From positions 3,534,001 to 3,598,000 of the forward strand of contig NC_052616.1 in NCBI RefSeq assembly GCF_016545825.1: a DNA stretch of 64,000 nt, given 5' to 3'. The notes under the pieces were generated by a model. That model had not been told where the DNA came from. It saw nothing but the letters and a program-made list of their open reading frames with translations, and made no database searches. Every line of letters begins with the position of its first letter. The stretch's first letter is position 1. Origin of the DNA: Eucalyptus grandis (lineage: Eukaryota > Streptophyta > Magnoliopsida > Myrtales > Myrtaceae). The position numbers were made by a program, and so were the translations under genes. Below, one piece after another: positions 39,165 to 50,540 of this stretch.

Positions 39165-40769
39165 CTAGGAGAAATTATTTGGCTGAACAACCTCTAGTTC
39201 AGAAGGGTTTGATTCCATATCTTGGTCTGGTGGATCGGCCATGAATATTGATGAAGTTACTAGTGCTATGGGAAAGGAATCAATGGAAGAGAGTGAGAAA
39301 GATGATGAAGATGAGAGGGATACTGAGTTTGATTCAATATCAAAGATGTTGGGAAAGGATGATTTTGTTGGAAATAGAATTTGATTTGTCAGAATGACAA
39401 GATCAATCTGTAGTGGAGGTTGCTGAGTAACCGGATTAGACTGTAGTTCCTGAATCCCCAAATCTCTTAAGAAAGATTCTAATAGATTTGACAGCATCAA
39501 TTCGTTTGGTCTTTCTCTTATGACAAGTGAAGATTCTTTAGACCTTTTCTCATTTCCTTTTTCTTTCCTTATTCGATTCAGTTCCTTGAGACGATTTCGC
39601 ATCTCAGCCACATCTGTCTTATCTTGTTTAACAGGAATATCTGTAATAGTAGCAAAGATAGACGTCTAAGGTGGTGGAGGAAGGAGAGGCTCTGCTCGCA
39701 AAGTGGTTGTAAATGGATTGAGTCTTCCTTCTTCAAGGATTTGGATTTGCCTTTTGAGCTTTTCTATTTCCGCCTTAGGACTTTTGAGATGATGATACCC
39801 TAAATGTTGTCCAGATTCCAAGGCATGAAGCCTTTTTTGAAAATCTGAAAGCATCTTCTTGGTGGTTTCATCATAACTTCGCAAGTCTTGTTGCACATTT
39901 TCAATCTTGGAATCAATTGCTTTGAATGCATTGTTATGTGCTAGAAGAGACTTCAATTGCCAATTTAGGACAGCTTCAGCAATATGAGTTCTTTTCTGTC
40001 TTCCATGCTCATCCACATCAGTGGGGGCAGGTATCTTAGGGACATGCTTATATCTGCCTTGTGGATCAATAAACTCTTATGGAGCGGGAAACGAGAGTTT
40101 GGAACTTTCCCTAACTAGAGGAGGAAAGTCTGTTTTGTGAAACATGGCGATGGAAGAGCTAGGTGGTGTTTCTACTGGAACCTCAAGTGGGTAGGAGTGT
40201 TTCTTCGCCCGCTTTACAATTGGCTTATAAAACGGAGAAATAGCTGGTTTTTTCTGAGGAGGAGATGGAGGAGGTGATGATGATGGATCTGGTGATACAG
40301 AGGGAGGAACATTGAACTCTGGTGGTGGAGTTGGTGCATAGGAAACCATAAATTGGAATTTATCATACTCACCAAGAGTATCAATGGAGGGATCTCCGTT
40401 CAAGTATCTTTGGTACATAGGATCCTTTGGCTTTTTGTGCCTCCTTTAGGGTGGAGGTTTTGCAAATGGGTCTACCTCGTCGGGAGAATTTATACAATAA
40501 GAAAATTGACAAAAAGGATCCCAAAAACAGTGACCATACCGGTCTTTGTAGTAATGGACATGATGTTCATCACTTTTGAAGTATTTAACAAGCTTTTTCG
40601 GATGTGGCTTGGAAATTGACTCAGGAACACATGGTTCAATCATGAAGAGGGTTTGGAAGATGGAAGGACTCTCTTCTTTTTCCTTGCCGAATCTGATGGA
40701 AACAGTTCTATCTTTTTTCCTGACGAACTCAGAGTCCGATGATTGAAAATACTTGTTGTTCTGATGCAA
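39165..40769 (-). pseudogene. viral polyprotein middle region, proline-rich and coiled-coil
   Basis: Four consecutive minus-strand frames (40769-40446, 40418-40077, 40016-39666, 39611-39165), separated by single stops, form the stretch between movement and coat proteins. 40340-40240 is proline/serine rich; 39950-39720 encodes a heptad-like coiled coil (IENVQQDL, MLSDFQKRLHALE, IEKLKRQIQILEEG), as in virion-associated regions of relatives. Function inferred from position only. Confidence 0.7.
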
Positions 40770-40821
40770 CTTTCATAGTTAGTAATCCAAGTTTCTAGAA
40801 TAAGCTTGGCTAACTTTTCCT

Positions 40822-41637
40822 TCAGAATCTGTCTAGGAACATAAATACATGATGCTTGATCATTTGGGATGTAAATAAATAGAGCATCTTCATTTCCATT
40901 GTGGAAATTAGATTAAGAGTATGGTTCTGTACTCGATAAACCATCTGGTAGTGCAGTGTTGCTGCTACAGAATCAGTAGTTTGGGGAGCTCCAGTGAGTT
41001 GAACTTGGACTTTTAAAAAAGAGAGCAAGTGTGGGTCCGAAAGGGCAATATTGAAGTTTGGATATAGAGTCACAAAGACTGTTTCAGCATTCAAAGTGGT
41101 TTGAACAGTACCAATGCAAGCATGCTGATATTCCAGGAATTTGGTATCCAATAGAGCAATTCTTACCACAATTGGCAAGCCTTTACGACCATGAAAAGTA
41201 AGAGCAAGATGAACAGCTCCATAATGCACATGAGAATATTCTTGCTGAATCCACTGTTTGGGAAATTTTGGAGGAATCTGAAGAGTAACAAAGTACTCCT
41301 TTTTAGTGGCAGGAATATGATGTTCATCAAACTTGGAGGATTGAACATACTCCTTTACTTCATTTGAAGTTTGACGAATGAGTTGATGAATGGAGCGGAT
41401 GAGAGAAAATGATGAAGTGGGTTTAGCAAAAGCAGAATAGGGGTTCATCAGTGGAAGTTGAGTTTCAGAGATCTTGGTTTCATCACTAAGAGAGACTTCA
41501 TAGAGATAGTCTATCTTAGAAGCATTTGAAATACGAAAATCAGAAGGGGTTGAAGAAGATGGAGTTGTAATGAGAGAAACATGTGCTTTTAGTATTTTTG
41601 GTTGATTTAACATGATGTGAAGAGATCTTCTCAGCAC
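40822..41637 (-). pseudogene. viral movement protein (30K superfamily)
   Basis: A 271-codon open frame at the 5' end of the virus. Conserved stretch: HIPATKKEYFVTLQIP, then YGAVHLALTFHGRKG, VRIALLDTKF and LYPNFNIALSDPHL, matching the 30K-type movement proteins of petuvirus-like pararetroviruses that open plasmodesmata. The frame is unbroken, the best preserved part of the virus, but probably lacks its true start. Confidence 0.82.
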
Positions 41638-41992
41638 TGGATTTACCTACTGAGCGCATGAACGGATATAGTTACAAATGAAACCATGACTCAGTAGGTG
41701 AACTTGCATTTTTTGAATTTTTGAATGCAAGTTCCGGTTACTGTTCATCTTCTCTGGAGAAGTCGATCGGAGGCTGTCGGCCAAGGGGTCGTGTGTGCCG
41801 GTGACTGCTACCTGAGGGTCACCTGACCCCAACGACCGTTGTCGGACCTCAAGCGACGCTTGGGTCGTGCAACCCAGGCGACTGATAGCCTAAATCGCGT
41901 GACCTCGACGACCGTCCGGGGGCCAGATCTGGCCATTCAACGGTCTGGTGGTCGGACTTAAAAATAAAATACAAATATTTTTTTTTTTTTGC
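41638..41992. other. spacer between the pararetrovirus and the MULE
   Basis: A GC-richer block with gacc/ggtc repeats (41755-41960) resembles the middle of the repeat at 53.8-54.0 kb, then a poly-T run leads to the MULE target site. Confidence 0.45.
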
Positions 41993-42001
41993 TTTTTAAT
42001 T

Positions 42002-43195
42002 GGGATAAATGCACCAGAAGTCCTAAAACTTGTCATGAAAGTGCAATTGAGTCCTAAAACTTGTTAGAAAAGTGCAATTAAGTCTCTCCGTTAGTTCCGT
42101 CCAATTACACAAACGGTAAAAGCTGAGCTGGCTTATTTTAACAATTTTTCTCTTTTAAGGTAAATAACTTAAAGCCCAAATTCCACGTGCGCAAAACGAG
42201 AACGTTTTGGACATTTACTAATCATCATCATTCTTCTCTTGCACGAAGCCCTCATTCTCTCTTCGTCCTCTCACCTCTTTGTTTTCCCAAATCCAAGTTC
42301 TGAGCCCTAAGTCCCAAGCGAGTTCGTGTGAGCCCCAGATCGAAGCTACGGGTTACCTTCTTTGTCGATCGCGAGTTCACACAAGCCCTAAATCAATGGT
42401 CTGAGATATCTTCATCATCGATCACCGGTCCTTGCGAGTCGTCCCTCCTCGTGGTGTCGCGATGGCAAATCGAAGGCTCGCATCAAACCTCTTCTTGTTG
42501 CGTGCGAGTCATCTTGCGGAAGCGAGTCCGTGCAAATCGTGAGTCGTGCAAACCCTAAATTGTCATTTCGTTGTGTGGTGGTGCCAAATCGAAGGTCCGC
42601 GTTCAATCTCATGCATCCATGCCATTTTCCAGAATGACTCTACGTTATTCCCACTTACATGCATCCACTAAACAAACATGAGCCCATTAATATTGTGCTC
42701 GAGTTTCTCATTCTGTTGTTGATTAAGTTTACATATAATTTTTCTATGACTGGCTTTATTCACGAAAGAAATTCCGTCATAAAGCCAAGTTTCACTTGTA
42801 AAAGGCCCTAAAAATGTTTGAGTAGAGTCGACTAGAGAAAGAAAAATGGGAGAGCTAGAGCTTGAGCATGACGATGTGTAGACGAGGAGAGATGGAGAGG
42901 GCAGCATGATTAGAGCAAGTCGTATTGCTAGAGCGAATTTGTGCGAGTTGTTCATTCTCATTTTGTGGTGTCAAATCTCTTCTGATTGTTGCTTCTCTAT
43001 TTTTCGGAAATTGTAGGTAAGGAAATTGGCAAATATCTTTGTCAAACATTGGCTTCATAGAGGATTGAAATCGACCAGTCACCAAATACTTCGAGATGGC
43101 ATTGGTTGTGTGAAAGAACCAGCATTCTTGTAAGAATCTATCGTGGATATATAATTCGACATTGTTGCTGGATGGAATTGCAACTTTTTCCATGT
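42002..43195. repeat. MULE left terminal inverted repeat
   Basis: Matches, inverted, the right end throughout. Examples: aagcccaaattccacgtgcg (about 42172) against cgcacgtggaatttgggctt (about 50318), and gagcatgacgatgtgtagac (about 42863) against its complement near 49240 and 49630. Probable promoter of the transposase gene. Confidence 0.9.
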
Positions 43196-43384
43196 AGTGT
43201 TTTGTAAAGTGGCAAATCAACGGTGACTCTCTCCTTTGCGTAGGTATCACACTTAGCCCTTTTAATCAAAATCAGTTGGTACTGCTTTATTAAGATTAGA
43301 AATAATTATGGTCATCATAATAAATTCATTGCAAAGCCAATTTCAAAACTAAAGTACTATTTATTTTTATCCCTTGCAGGTTCG

Positions 43385-46300
43385 ATGGCCAACAATAAAG
43401 CCCCTGTTACTGTTTTCTTTGGAGGTAAATTTCAAGTAGGACCGCCATTGGAATACATAGGTGGAAGGGTCAATGTTGTCGAAATTGACTTAAGTGATGG
43501 TTCATTGTCTAATGTAACTAGAGTTATTGAGGCTTTGGGTGGGTGCAAATAGAGAAACTCTATTACGAGTTCCCAGAAGTAGTATTGTTGAAAATTGTCT
43601 TAGATATTTATGGGATGATTCTGTTGTGATAGATCTCTTCTATCATCATCTATATTCTGAAATTATTGAACTATATGTGGAGTATGTTGATGATAAAGAG
43701 ACAAATGCCGAGATAGAAAATGAAGGTCGTATGATGTGGATGTGGAAAGAGTTCATAAGGTGACTAGTAAAGTGTTCGAAAATGTGATTGGTAATCCTAA
43801 TGATGACATGAATTGGGTTGAAGTTGGTGATGGGGAACTAGATGATAATGAGAATGCTGGTAATGTCTTCGAAAATGTGAGTGGGAATGCTAATGATGGC
43901 AAGAATTAGGCTGAGGTTGCTAATGAAGATCAAAATGAGGATGATGATGATACATTTAATTTGGTGGATACGGAACACTCAAGTGATGATGATCATCTTG
44001 AACTGATTGAAGCAAGGACAAAGTTAAAGGAATATTCAACTGTACATAAGCTCATGACCGGGGTTAACATTGAACCAGTTGGTACTTCCCAATCAAATGT
44101 TAACTTACCAATAGTAACTTGTCCTCAGTCTGTGGATGAATCTGGGTATGAAATGAGAATACTATAATTCAGATGATGAAGAAAGTTTTCATTTGAGTTC
44201 CAATGATGAGGGTGAAGAGGAGGAAGATGTTGTTCTTTCAAGGAAGGGAAGTAGGTTCCCATCATATATTCGAAATGATACTAATCCAGTATTCGTTGTT
44301 GGCATGACGTTCGAGGATGCAATTGAGTTCAAAGATGCAATTTTGAGATATTCAGTGGCTGAGCAAAGGGCAATTAAGTACACAAAGAATACTAGCAGAT
44401 TTGTGAGAGCGAGGTGTGCGCAAACCAATTGTAAGTGGATGATTTATGGTGCTCTTGATAACAACACCGGATCATTTCATTTGAAAAAATATGTGGATGA
44501 GCATATATGTAGTATCACTTTTGAGAACAAGAGAGTAACTAGTGCTTACTTAGCCAAACATTTCATGACTCTAATTTCTGCAATGCCTAAAATTAAGGCA
44601 CCGGAATTGAAGAAACTAGTTAGGGAACAACTAGGGGTGAATGTTACTGTGAGTCAATGTAGGAGAACAAAACTAAAAGTGTTGAAGGCATTGGAAGGCA
44701 ATTATAGTAAGGAGTATGCACAAATGTGGGACTATTTGATGGAGCTTTACACTGCAAGCCCCGCAAGCATTTTTAAATTGAAAGTTGAAAGACCATTACC
44801 AGATTCCCTTCCATTATTTGATAGGGTTTATATTTGCTTCGACTCTTGCAAGAAAGGGTTTTTGACAGGATGTAGAAAGGTCATTGGACTAGATGGATGT
44901 TTCATGAGAGGCTTAATCAAGGGTGAGTTGTTGTGTGCTGTAGGGAGGGATGCCAATAACCAAATGTATCCAGTGGCATGGGCAGTGGTAAGAATTGAGA
45001 ATAAGGACACATGGACATGGTTTATCGACTTGTTGAGGTCAAAGCTCGATATGGATAATGGTAGTGGTTGGGCTTTAATAAGTGACCAACAAAAGGTATG
45101 TAATACTTTGTTGTCACTCATCTTGAAATTGTTTGTGACACTTTACATAATGTTTATTAGTTTTAATATTTTTTTTTTCCGTTTTATGTATTTGTCAGGG
45201 TCTAATCCCTTCGGTTGCTGAACTTTTACCAAGGGCAGAACACAGGATGTGTGCAAGGCATATATATTCCAATTGGGGTAAAAAATATAAAGGAAAACAA
45301 TTGGTGAAACAGTTTTGGAAATGTGCCAAGAGTACTAATATGGCAGATTTTGAGGTCCATAGACAGAGATTGAAGGAAATGACTCCACAAGGTCATGATG
45401 ATCTATTCCAAACTAATCCGAAACACTGGTGCAAAGCCTTCTTTGACACCAACATAAAATGCAATGTCATTGATAATAATCTTTGTGAAGCTTTTAATGA
45501 TAGATGTGTTGAAGCTAGGTGCAAAGCCATTGTGAGTATGATGGAAGATATTAGAATCATGGTCATGAATAGAATGCACAGTCAGAGAGATGCATGTGCT
45601 AGGTGGAAAAGAAATTATGGTCCAAGAATTATGCATAAGTTACATCAGCATACAACTTCTAGTAGGTATTGCCATTTGATATGGAATGGAGAACAAGGAT
45701 ATGAGATTATGGAAGGTGGTGACAAATATGTGGTTGACTTAAATTTGAAGACTTGTTCTTGCAGAAGTTGGGACGTAAGTGGAATTCCATGTTGTCATGC
45801 AATATGTGCAATACATCATAAGCAAAATGATCCAGGTGACTACCTAGCTGAGTGCTTTAGCAAGGATAAATACCTGAGTACTTATCAATTCATGATGCCT
45901 ACTGTGAGGGGACAAAAGTTTTGGAAAAAAACCAACAAAGATGCTCTTCAACCCCCACTGGTCAAGAAGATGCCTGGAAGGCCAAAAAGGAGCAGAAAAA
46001 AGCAACCAATTGAGCTTGTAAAAGGTGACAGAATGACTAAAGAAGGTAGACAAATGACTTGTTCTACTTGCAATATCATTGGACATAACAGCAAGGGATG
46101 TCTATTGAAAAAGGTATATCTTCATGTCGATACTAAGTTTATTATCTTAATATGCCGTCAATTAATACTTGTCATGTGCTTCTTAGGCTAATGCTCAAGT
46201 CAATGTACGTACATCAAGTGCCGATGTCAATGCACCCGACTCTGCGAATAAAAGAGAACAAGTAAGTTATTCTAATCTTGATATGCAATATATGAATACG

Positions 46301-47363
46301 TCAATGGTACATTTAATGATAATGACCATAAAATTAGGCCAAAGCTAAAGCGATGCCAAGTACAAGTGAAGGAGGATCTAAAGGTCAAGATATTACTTTT
46401 GTGGAGGCAAGCGCAGAATGTGGTGGGCAAGCCAATGCTTCAGCTCAAGCTTGTAGCGAGGCCAATGCTTTTGCTGAAGTCACTATTGATCAAAGACAAG
46501 GAATTTATTCTGCTCAAGCAAGTGTAATAGCACATGATGGACCACAAAAAATTCCAGTGAGTAATACCTCAATCCCCATGTATTTATGTGTTGTCATTTA
46601 TTCTCATGTCAAATGCTTTTTTCCAGTTTAAGAGACCTGCAATTGAAAAGGAAAAGATGCAAGGGCAATCACAATCAAAGAAGAAGAAAATGGTAGGATT
46701 TGGTTGTTACACAAACCCTAGGACAAACCTTCAAACTCTCAATGTGAGTAATGTTTTAACATTTTATAATGATAAGTCACTGTCTCATTGAGCTAAAATA
46801 TGTCCATTATAATGCAGCCCGGTACTCCTGGTGCAAGATTATTGAGCCTACCAAACAAAGGAGTAATTACAAGAGCCTTCAATACAAAGGCACCATCACA
46901 ATCCCAAGTCAACGCACAACCTCAATTTTTAACAAATTTTCCTCAAGAGCATGTTGCTACAAAGACGAAGGCGCCATCACAATCTCAAGCCACTTCCGAA
47001 CCTCAATCATTAACAATTTTTCCTCGGGAGCATGTTGCTACAAAGGCGAAGGCGCCATCACAGTCTCAAGCCACTTCCCAACCTCAATCATTAACAAATT
47101 TTCCTCGAAAGCATGTTGCTACAAAGGCGAAGGTGCCATCACAGCCTCAATCATTAAGAAATTCTTCTCAAAAACATGTTGCTACAAAGGCAAAGGCGCC
47201 ATCACAGCCTCAAGCTAGTTCCAAGCCTCAGTCATTAACAACTTTTCCTCATAAAAGTGTTGCTACAAAGGCAAAGGCACCATATACAAGGAAAAGCTCT
47301 AGACTTTTGAATCAAGTGAAGGCCAAACCTGCAGGACCATCAGAGTTCATAAACTTGGATTAA
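43385..47363 (+). pseudogene. MULE transposase (mudrA-like), N-terminal part broken
   Basis: Starts at 43385 with MANNKAPVTVFFGGKF, the N-terminal domain of plant MULE transposases. Frames shift near 43548, 43735 and 44165, and a stop (TAG, 43907-43909) stands where an internal repeat has TGG. From 44175 the sequence is open: exon to 45095, then 45199-46113, 46187-46261, 46338-46556, 46627-46743, 46818-47363, with matching GT-AG sites. The catalytic DDE domain shows GLDGCFMRG, YPVAWAVV, ALISDQQKGL and NNLCEAFND; then a SWIM zinc finger CSCRSWDVSGIPCCHAI and a CCHC knuckle CSTCNIIGHNSKGC. The last exon has five copies of a 29-residue-type repeat (VATKAKAPSQ). Catalytic residues appear intact; the whole protein cannot be made from one frame. 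Confidence 0.9.
46905..47290 (+). repeat. tandem repeats in the last transposase exon
   Basis: Five in-frame units of about 66-87 bases, each including a form of catgttgctacaaaggcga and ccatcacag.ctcaa. They encode a basic, Ala/Pro/Ser/Gln-rich tail. Confidence 0.9.
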
Positions 47364-47949
47364 TATATTTTCTGCATTTTTTTGTTGAGCAAGCTTGTTT
47401 TTGGTAAATTTTTGTTTCTATAGATTCCCCATTTATGATGATGTAAATATGGGATTTGGTGTCCCCGTAAGATGATGGAGGAATGATCATTTTGATATCT
47501 AAGCAATCGGTTTAGTTGCTTCATTGTAATGCCTCAATCCCCATGCATTTTGGTGGCTTTTAAGTCACAATACACTTAATACTTACTGGCTGTATTTGTT
47601 GGCTAAGTGATGCACCACATATTGATCACTAATATAAATATTATGCTAAATATTGATTACTTATGTCTCTTTAAGTTACTATGTATTTAAGGTGCTCATT
47701 TAAATGGGTTAGTTTCAGACCTTAAGCTTTATACAAAAACAATTGATATATAAACTTGTAGAATAAGTTCTTTTACGTAAAAACATATATGCAAATCTCA
47801 GTGGATTCTTTACGAAGTTGTGCAGAATGAGTTCTTCCAAACGTGAAGCAACTTAATGGGAACATGATAGGGAGCACCATAAATCTAAATAGCACACATT
47901 CATCTTATTAATCCAAAACCAGACTTACAAACTTAGAAGAAACAGGGTT
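47364..47949. other. spacer between the convergent MULE genes
   Basis: AT-rich, no coding potential; would hold the 3' ends of both MULE transcripts. Confidence 0.6.
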
Positions 47950-48114
47950 CTATGGAAGACTAAGAAACTTCCCACCAAGTCTCATGTTACACATAACGAA
48001 CACAAAGATACAGCACATGCACAAAACAAATGCCATTTGATATAGCATCTTTTCTTTCTTCACTTGTGTGAGTTCCTCCTTTAAACATCTATTCTTCGCC
48101 TTTTGAGTCTTAAT
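47950..48114 (-). pseudogene. cut-off coiled-coil and membrane segment of the GRF gene
   Basis: In frame with the GRF protein after one TAA. Encodes about 54 residues: a lysine/glutamate helix and then a hydrophobic stretch of some 16 residues followed by a short basic tail. Matches the expected C-terminus of the GRF family in layout. Confidence 0.65.
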
Positions 48115-48435
48115 TTAAGCTAACAATGAGCTCACTTCGACCTCATCACGCCTCGATTGACTTGATTCACATAATGCTTGATTCCTTTCGAGGAGGTTGA
48201 CTATCATGTCCCTTACTTGATCTGGTATCTTCGGATCAACCCAAATGAAGAAGTTGCAGCAACTTGGACTATCGAACTTAGCACATCCACGGAACATTCT
48301 TCCTGCATTTTTCCTTGTCTTTGCTATGAGAATTGGTGATTTAAGACCACAATAGCAGGTTAGCTCCGACTCAACCTCCTTAGAATTTACCCCACTTGAT
48401 TCAGATGTTGTCTGCCTCAATCTTCTAGTCGCCAT
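48115..48435 (-). CDS. GRF-type zinc-finger protein carried by the MULE
   Basis: 106 residues from the ATG at 48435 (MATRRLRQTTSES). A GRF zinc finger spans residues about 27-67: CYCG (C27, C29), N43-x-GRMF, GC51, C59, then FFIWVD. Such fingers bind single-stranded DNA in other proteins; in plants, small GRF proteins (At4g04775-like family) usually continue into a coiled coil and a C-terminal membrane segment. Here the same frame continues after the TAA (48117-48115) with a charged helix (KNRCLKEELTQVKKEK) and a hydrophobic segment (MAFVLCMCCIFVFVMC) to a stop at 47952-47950, so the ancestral protein was probably about 161 residues and this copy is truncated. It lies inside the element, reading inward from the right TIR. 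Confidence 0.82.
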   Translation of the reverse strand: MATRRLRQTTSESSGVNSKEVESELTCYCGLKSPILIAKTRKNAGRMFRGCAKFDSPSCCNFFIWVDPKIPDQVRDMIVNLLERNQALCESSQSRRDEVEVSSLLA

Positions 48436-48927
48436 TCTTTGATTTAGCAATTGAAGATTCTGACAAACTAACCACCATAAATCAGAAGAATAGACATAAG
48501 TTGACTGATTGAATAGTACCATAAAAAACAAATCTTGTGGAACAATAGAGACCTTGACTCATGCCTCGGCAATCTTTTCATTTGTGTATGCAACAAAGGG
48601 ATTGCCCAAATTGGAGAAAGCAAATCAAGATTCTAAGAATATTAAAGACTATACTTGTACGGTTGGAACAAAGTCTTTAGATTAATATCAAGTAAAGAAT
48701 ACTTCAATCCCCAGCATGATGGTCAATTAAATAGTAAATTATATATAAAGGTAACCAACATTTCCTACCAATCCAGGCATTTTACACCATAACAATGTTC
48801 TCTGGCTGTGTGCATTCTATTAAATAAATACAGAGAAAGTGTCCAAATAGATTCTAAGTAGCTATCTCTTTTTGGCACCAATCTTTTGGTTTCGGATCGC
48901 GGACAACCCTAAAAAAAATGCTATATT

Positions 48928-50531
48928 GAAAAAGTTGCATTTCTATCGGTAACATTGTCGAATTATATATCCATAACAGATTCTTACAAGAATGCTGGTT
49001 CTTTCACACAACCATTTCCATCTCGAAGTATTCGGTGACTAGTTGATTTCAATCCTCTATGAAGCCAATGTTCGACAAAGATATTCACCAATTTCCTTAC
49101 CTGCAATTTCCGAAAAACAGAGAAGCAGCAATGAGAAGGGATTTGACACCACAAAATAAGAATGAACAACTCGCACGGATTCGCTCTAGCGATACGACTT
49201 GCTCTGGTCACGTTACTCTCTCCATCTCTCCTCGTCTACACATCGTCATGCTCAAGCTCTAACTCTCCCACTTTTCTTTCTCTAGTCGACTCTACTCGAA
49301 ACATTTTCAGGGCCTTTTACAAGTGAAACTTGGCTATATGACGCAATTTCTTTCGTGAATAAAGGCAGTCATAGAAAAAAAATAATATGCAAACTTAATC
49401 AACAACAGAAGGAGAAACTCGAGGACAATATTAATGGGCTTATGTTTGTTCAGTGGATGCATGTAAATGGGAATAGCGTAGTCATTCTGGAAAATGACAT
49501 GAATACATGAGATTGAAGATGGACCTTCAATTTGGCACCACAAAATGAGAATGAACAACTCGCACAAATTCGCTCTAGCAATACGACTTGCTTTAATCAT
49601 GCTGCTCGCTCCATCTCTCCTCGTCTACACATCGTCATGCTCAAGCTCTAACTCTCCCATTTTTCTTTCTCTAGTTGACTCTACTTGAAACATTTTTAGG
49701 GCCTTTTACAAGTGAAACTTGGTTTTATGACGGAATTTCTTTCGTGAATAAAGCCAGTCATAGAAAAATTATATGTAAACTTGATCAACAACAGAAGGAG
49801 AAACTCGAGCACAATATTAATGGGCTTATGTTTGTTCAGTGGATGCATGTAAGTGGGAATAGCGTAGAGTCATTCTGGAAAATGGCATGGATGCATGAGA
49901 TTGAACGCGGACCTTCGATTTGGCACCACCACACAACGAAATGACAATTTAGGGTTTGCACAACTTACGATTTGCACGGACTCGCTTCCGCAGGATGACT
50001 CGCACGCAACAAGAAGAGGTTTGATGCGAGCCTTCGATTTGCCATCGCGACACCATGAGGAGGGACGACTCGCAAGGACCGGTGATCGATGATGAAGATA
50101 TCTCAGACCATTGATTTAGGGCTTGTGTGAACTCGCGATCGACAAAGAAGGTAACCGTAGCTTCGATCCGGGGGCTCGCACGAACTCGCTTGGGATTTAG
50201 GGCTCGAACTTGGATTTGGGAAAACAAAGAGGGAGAGGACGAAGAGAGAATGAGGGCTCCGTGCAAGAGAAGAATGATGATGATTAGTAAATGTCCAAAA
50301 CGCTCTCGTTTTGCGCACGTGGAATTTGGGCTTTAAGTTATTTACCTTAAGAGAGAAAAATTGTTAAAATAAGCCAGCTCAGCTTTTTCCATTTGTGTAA
50401 TTGGACGGAACTAACAGAGAGACTTAATTGCACTTTTCTAACAAGTTTTAGGACTCAATTGCATTTTTTGCAAGTTTTAGGACTCAATTGCACTTTCGTG
50501 ACAAGTTTTAAGACTTCGATGCATTTATCCC
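48928..50531. repeat. MULE right terminal inverted repeat with internal tandem duplication
   Basis: Inverted counterpart of 42002-43195. It is longer because a segment of about 390 bp is present twice in tandem, at about 49140-49529 and 49530-49918; the left TIR has it once. The copies differ at scattered positions. Probable promoter of the GRF gene. Confidence 0.88.
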
Positions 50532-50540
50532 TTTTTAATT

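Larger units (their letters stand above)
32220..41637 (-). mobile_element. endogenous pararetrovirus (Caulimoviridae), decayed and interrupted
   Basis: Minus-strand order is that of a caulimovirid with one large polyprotein: movement protein, proline-rich and coiled-coil region, coat protein, CCHC zinc knuckle, aspartic protease, reverse transcriptase, RNase H, C-terminal region. Subtracting the 2,999-bp LTR leaves about 6.4 kb, a little short of a full 7-8 kb genome. Multiple stops and frame changes break every long domain, so it is non-functional. The single-polyprotein layout and the movement protein resemble Petuvirus/Florendovirus; Florendovirus is the likelier genus because it is widespread in dicot genomes. 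The tRNA-Met primer site was not found upstream of 41637. Confidence 0.88.
42002..50531 (+). mobile_element. Mutator-like element (MULE), 8,530 bp, two convergent genes
   Basis: Ends gggataaatgca and tgcatttatccc; perfect 9-bp target duplication tttttaatt at 41993-42001 and 50532-50540, the Mutator hallmark. Terminal inverted repeats extend about 1.2 kb on the left (42002 to about 43195) and 1.6 kb on the right (about 48928-50531, enlarged by a tandem duplication). Each outer end contains repeated gtcctaaaacttg/caattga units. A transposase gene reads inward from the left TIR and a GRF zinc-finger gene inward from the right TIR, the same convergent layout as mudrA and mudrB of maize MuDR. The transposase N-terminal part is broken, so the copy is probably no longer autonomous. 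Confidence 0.95.
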
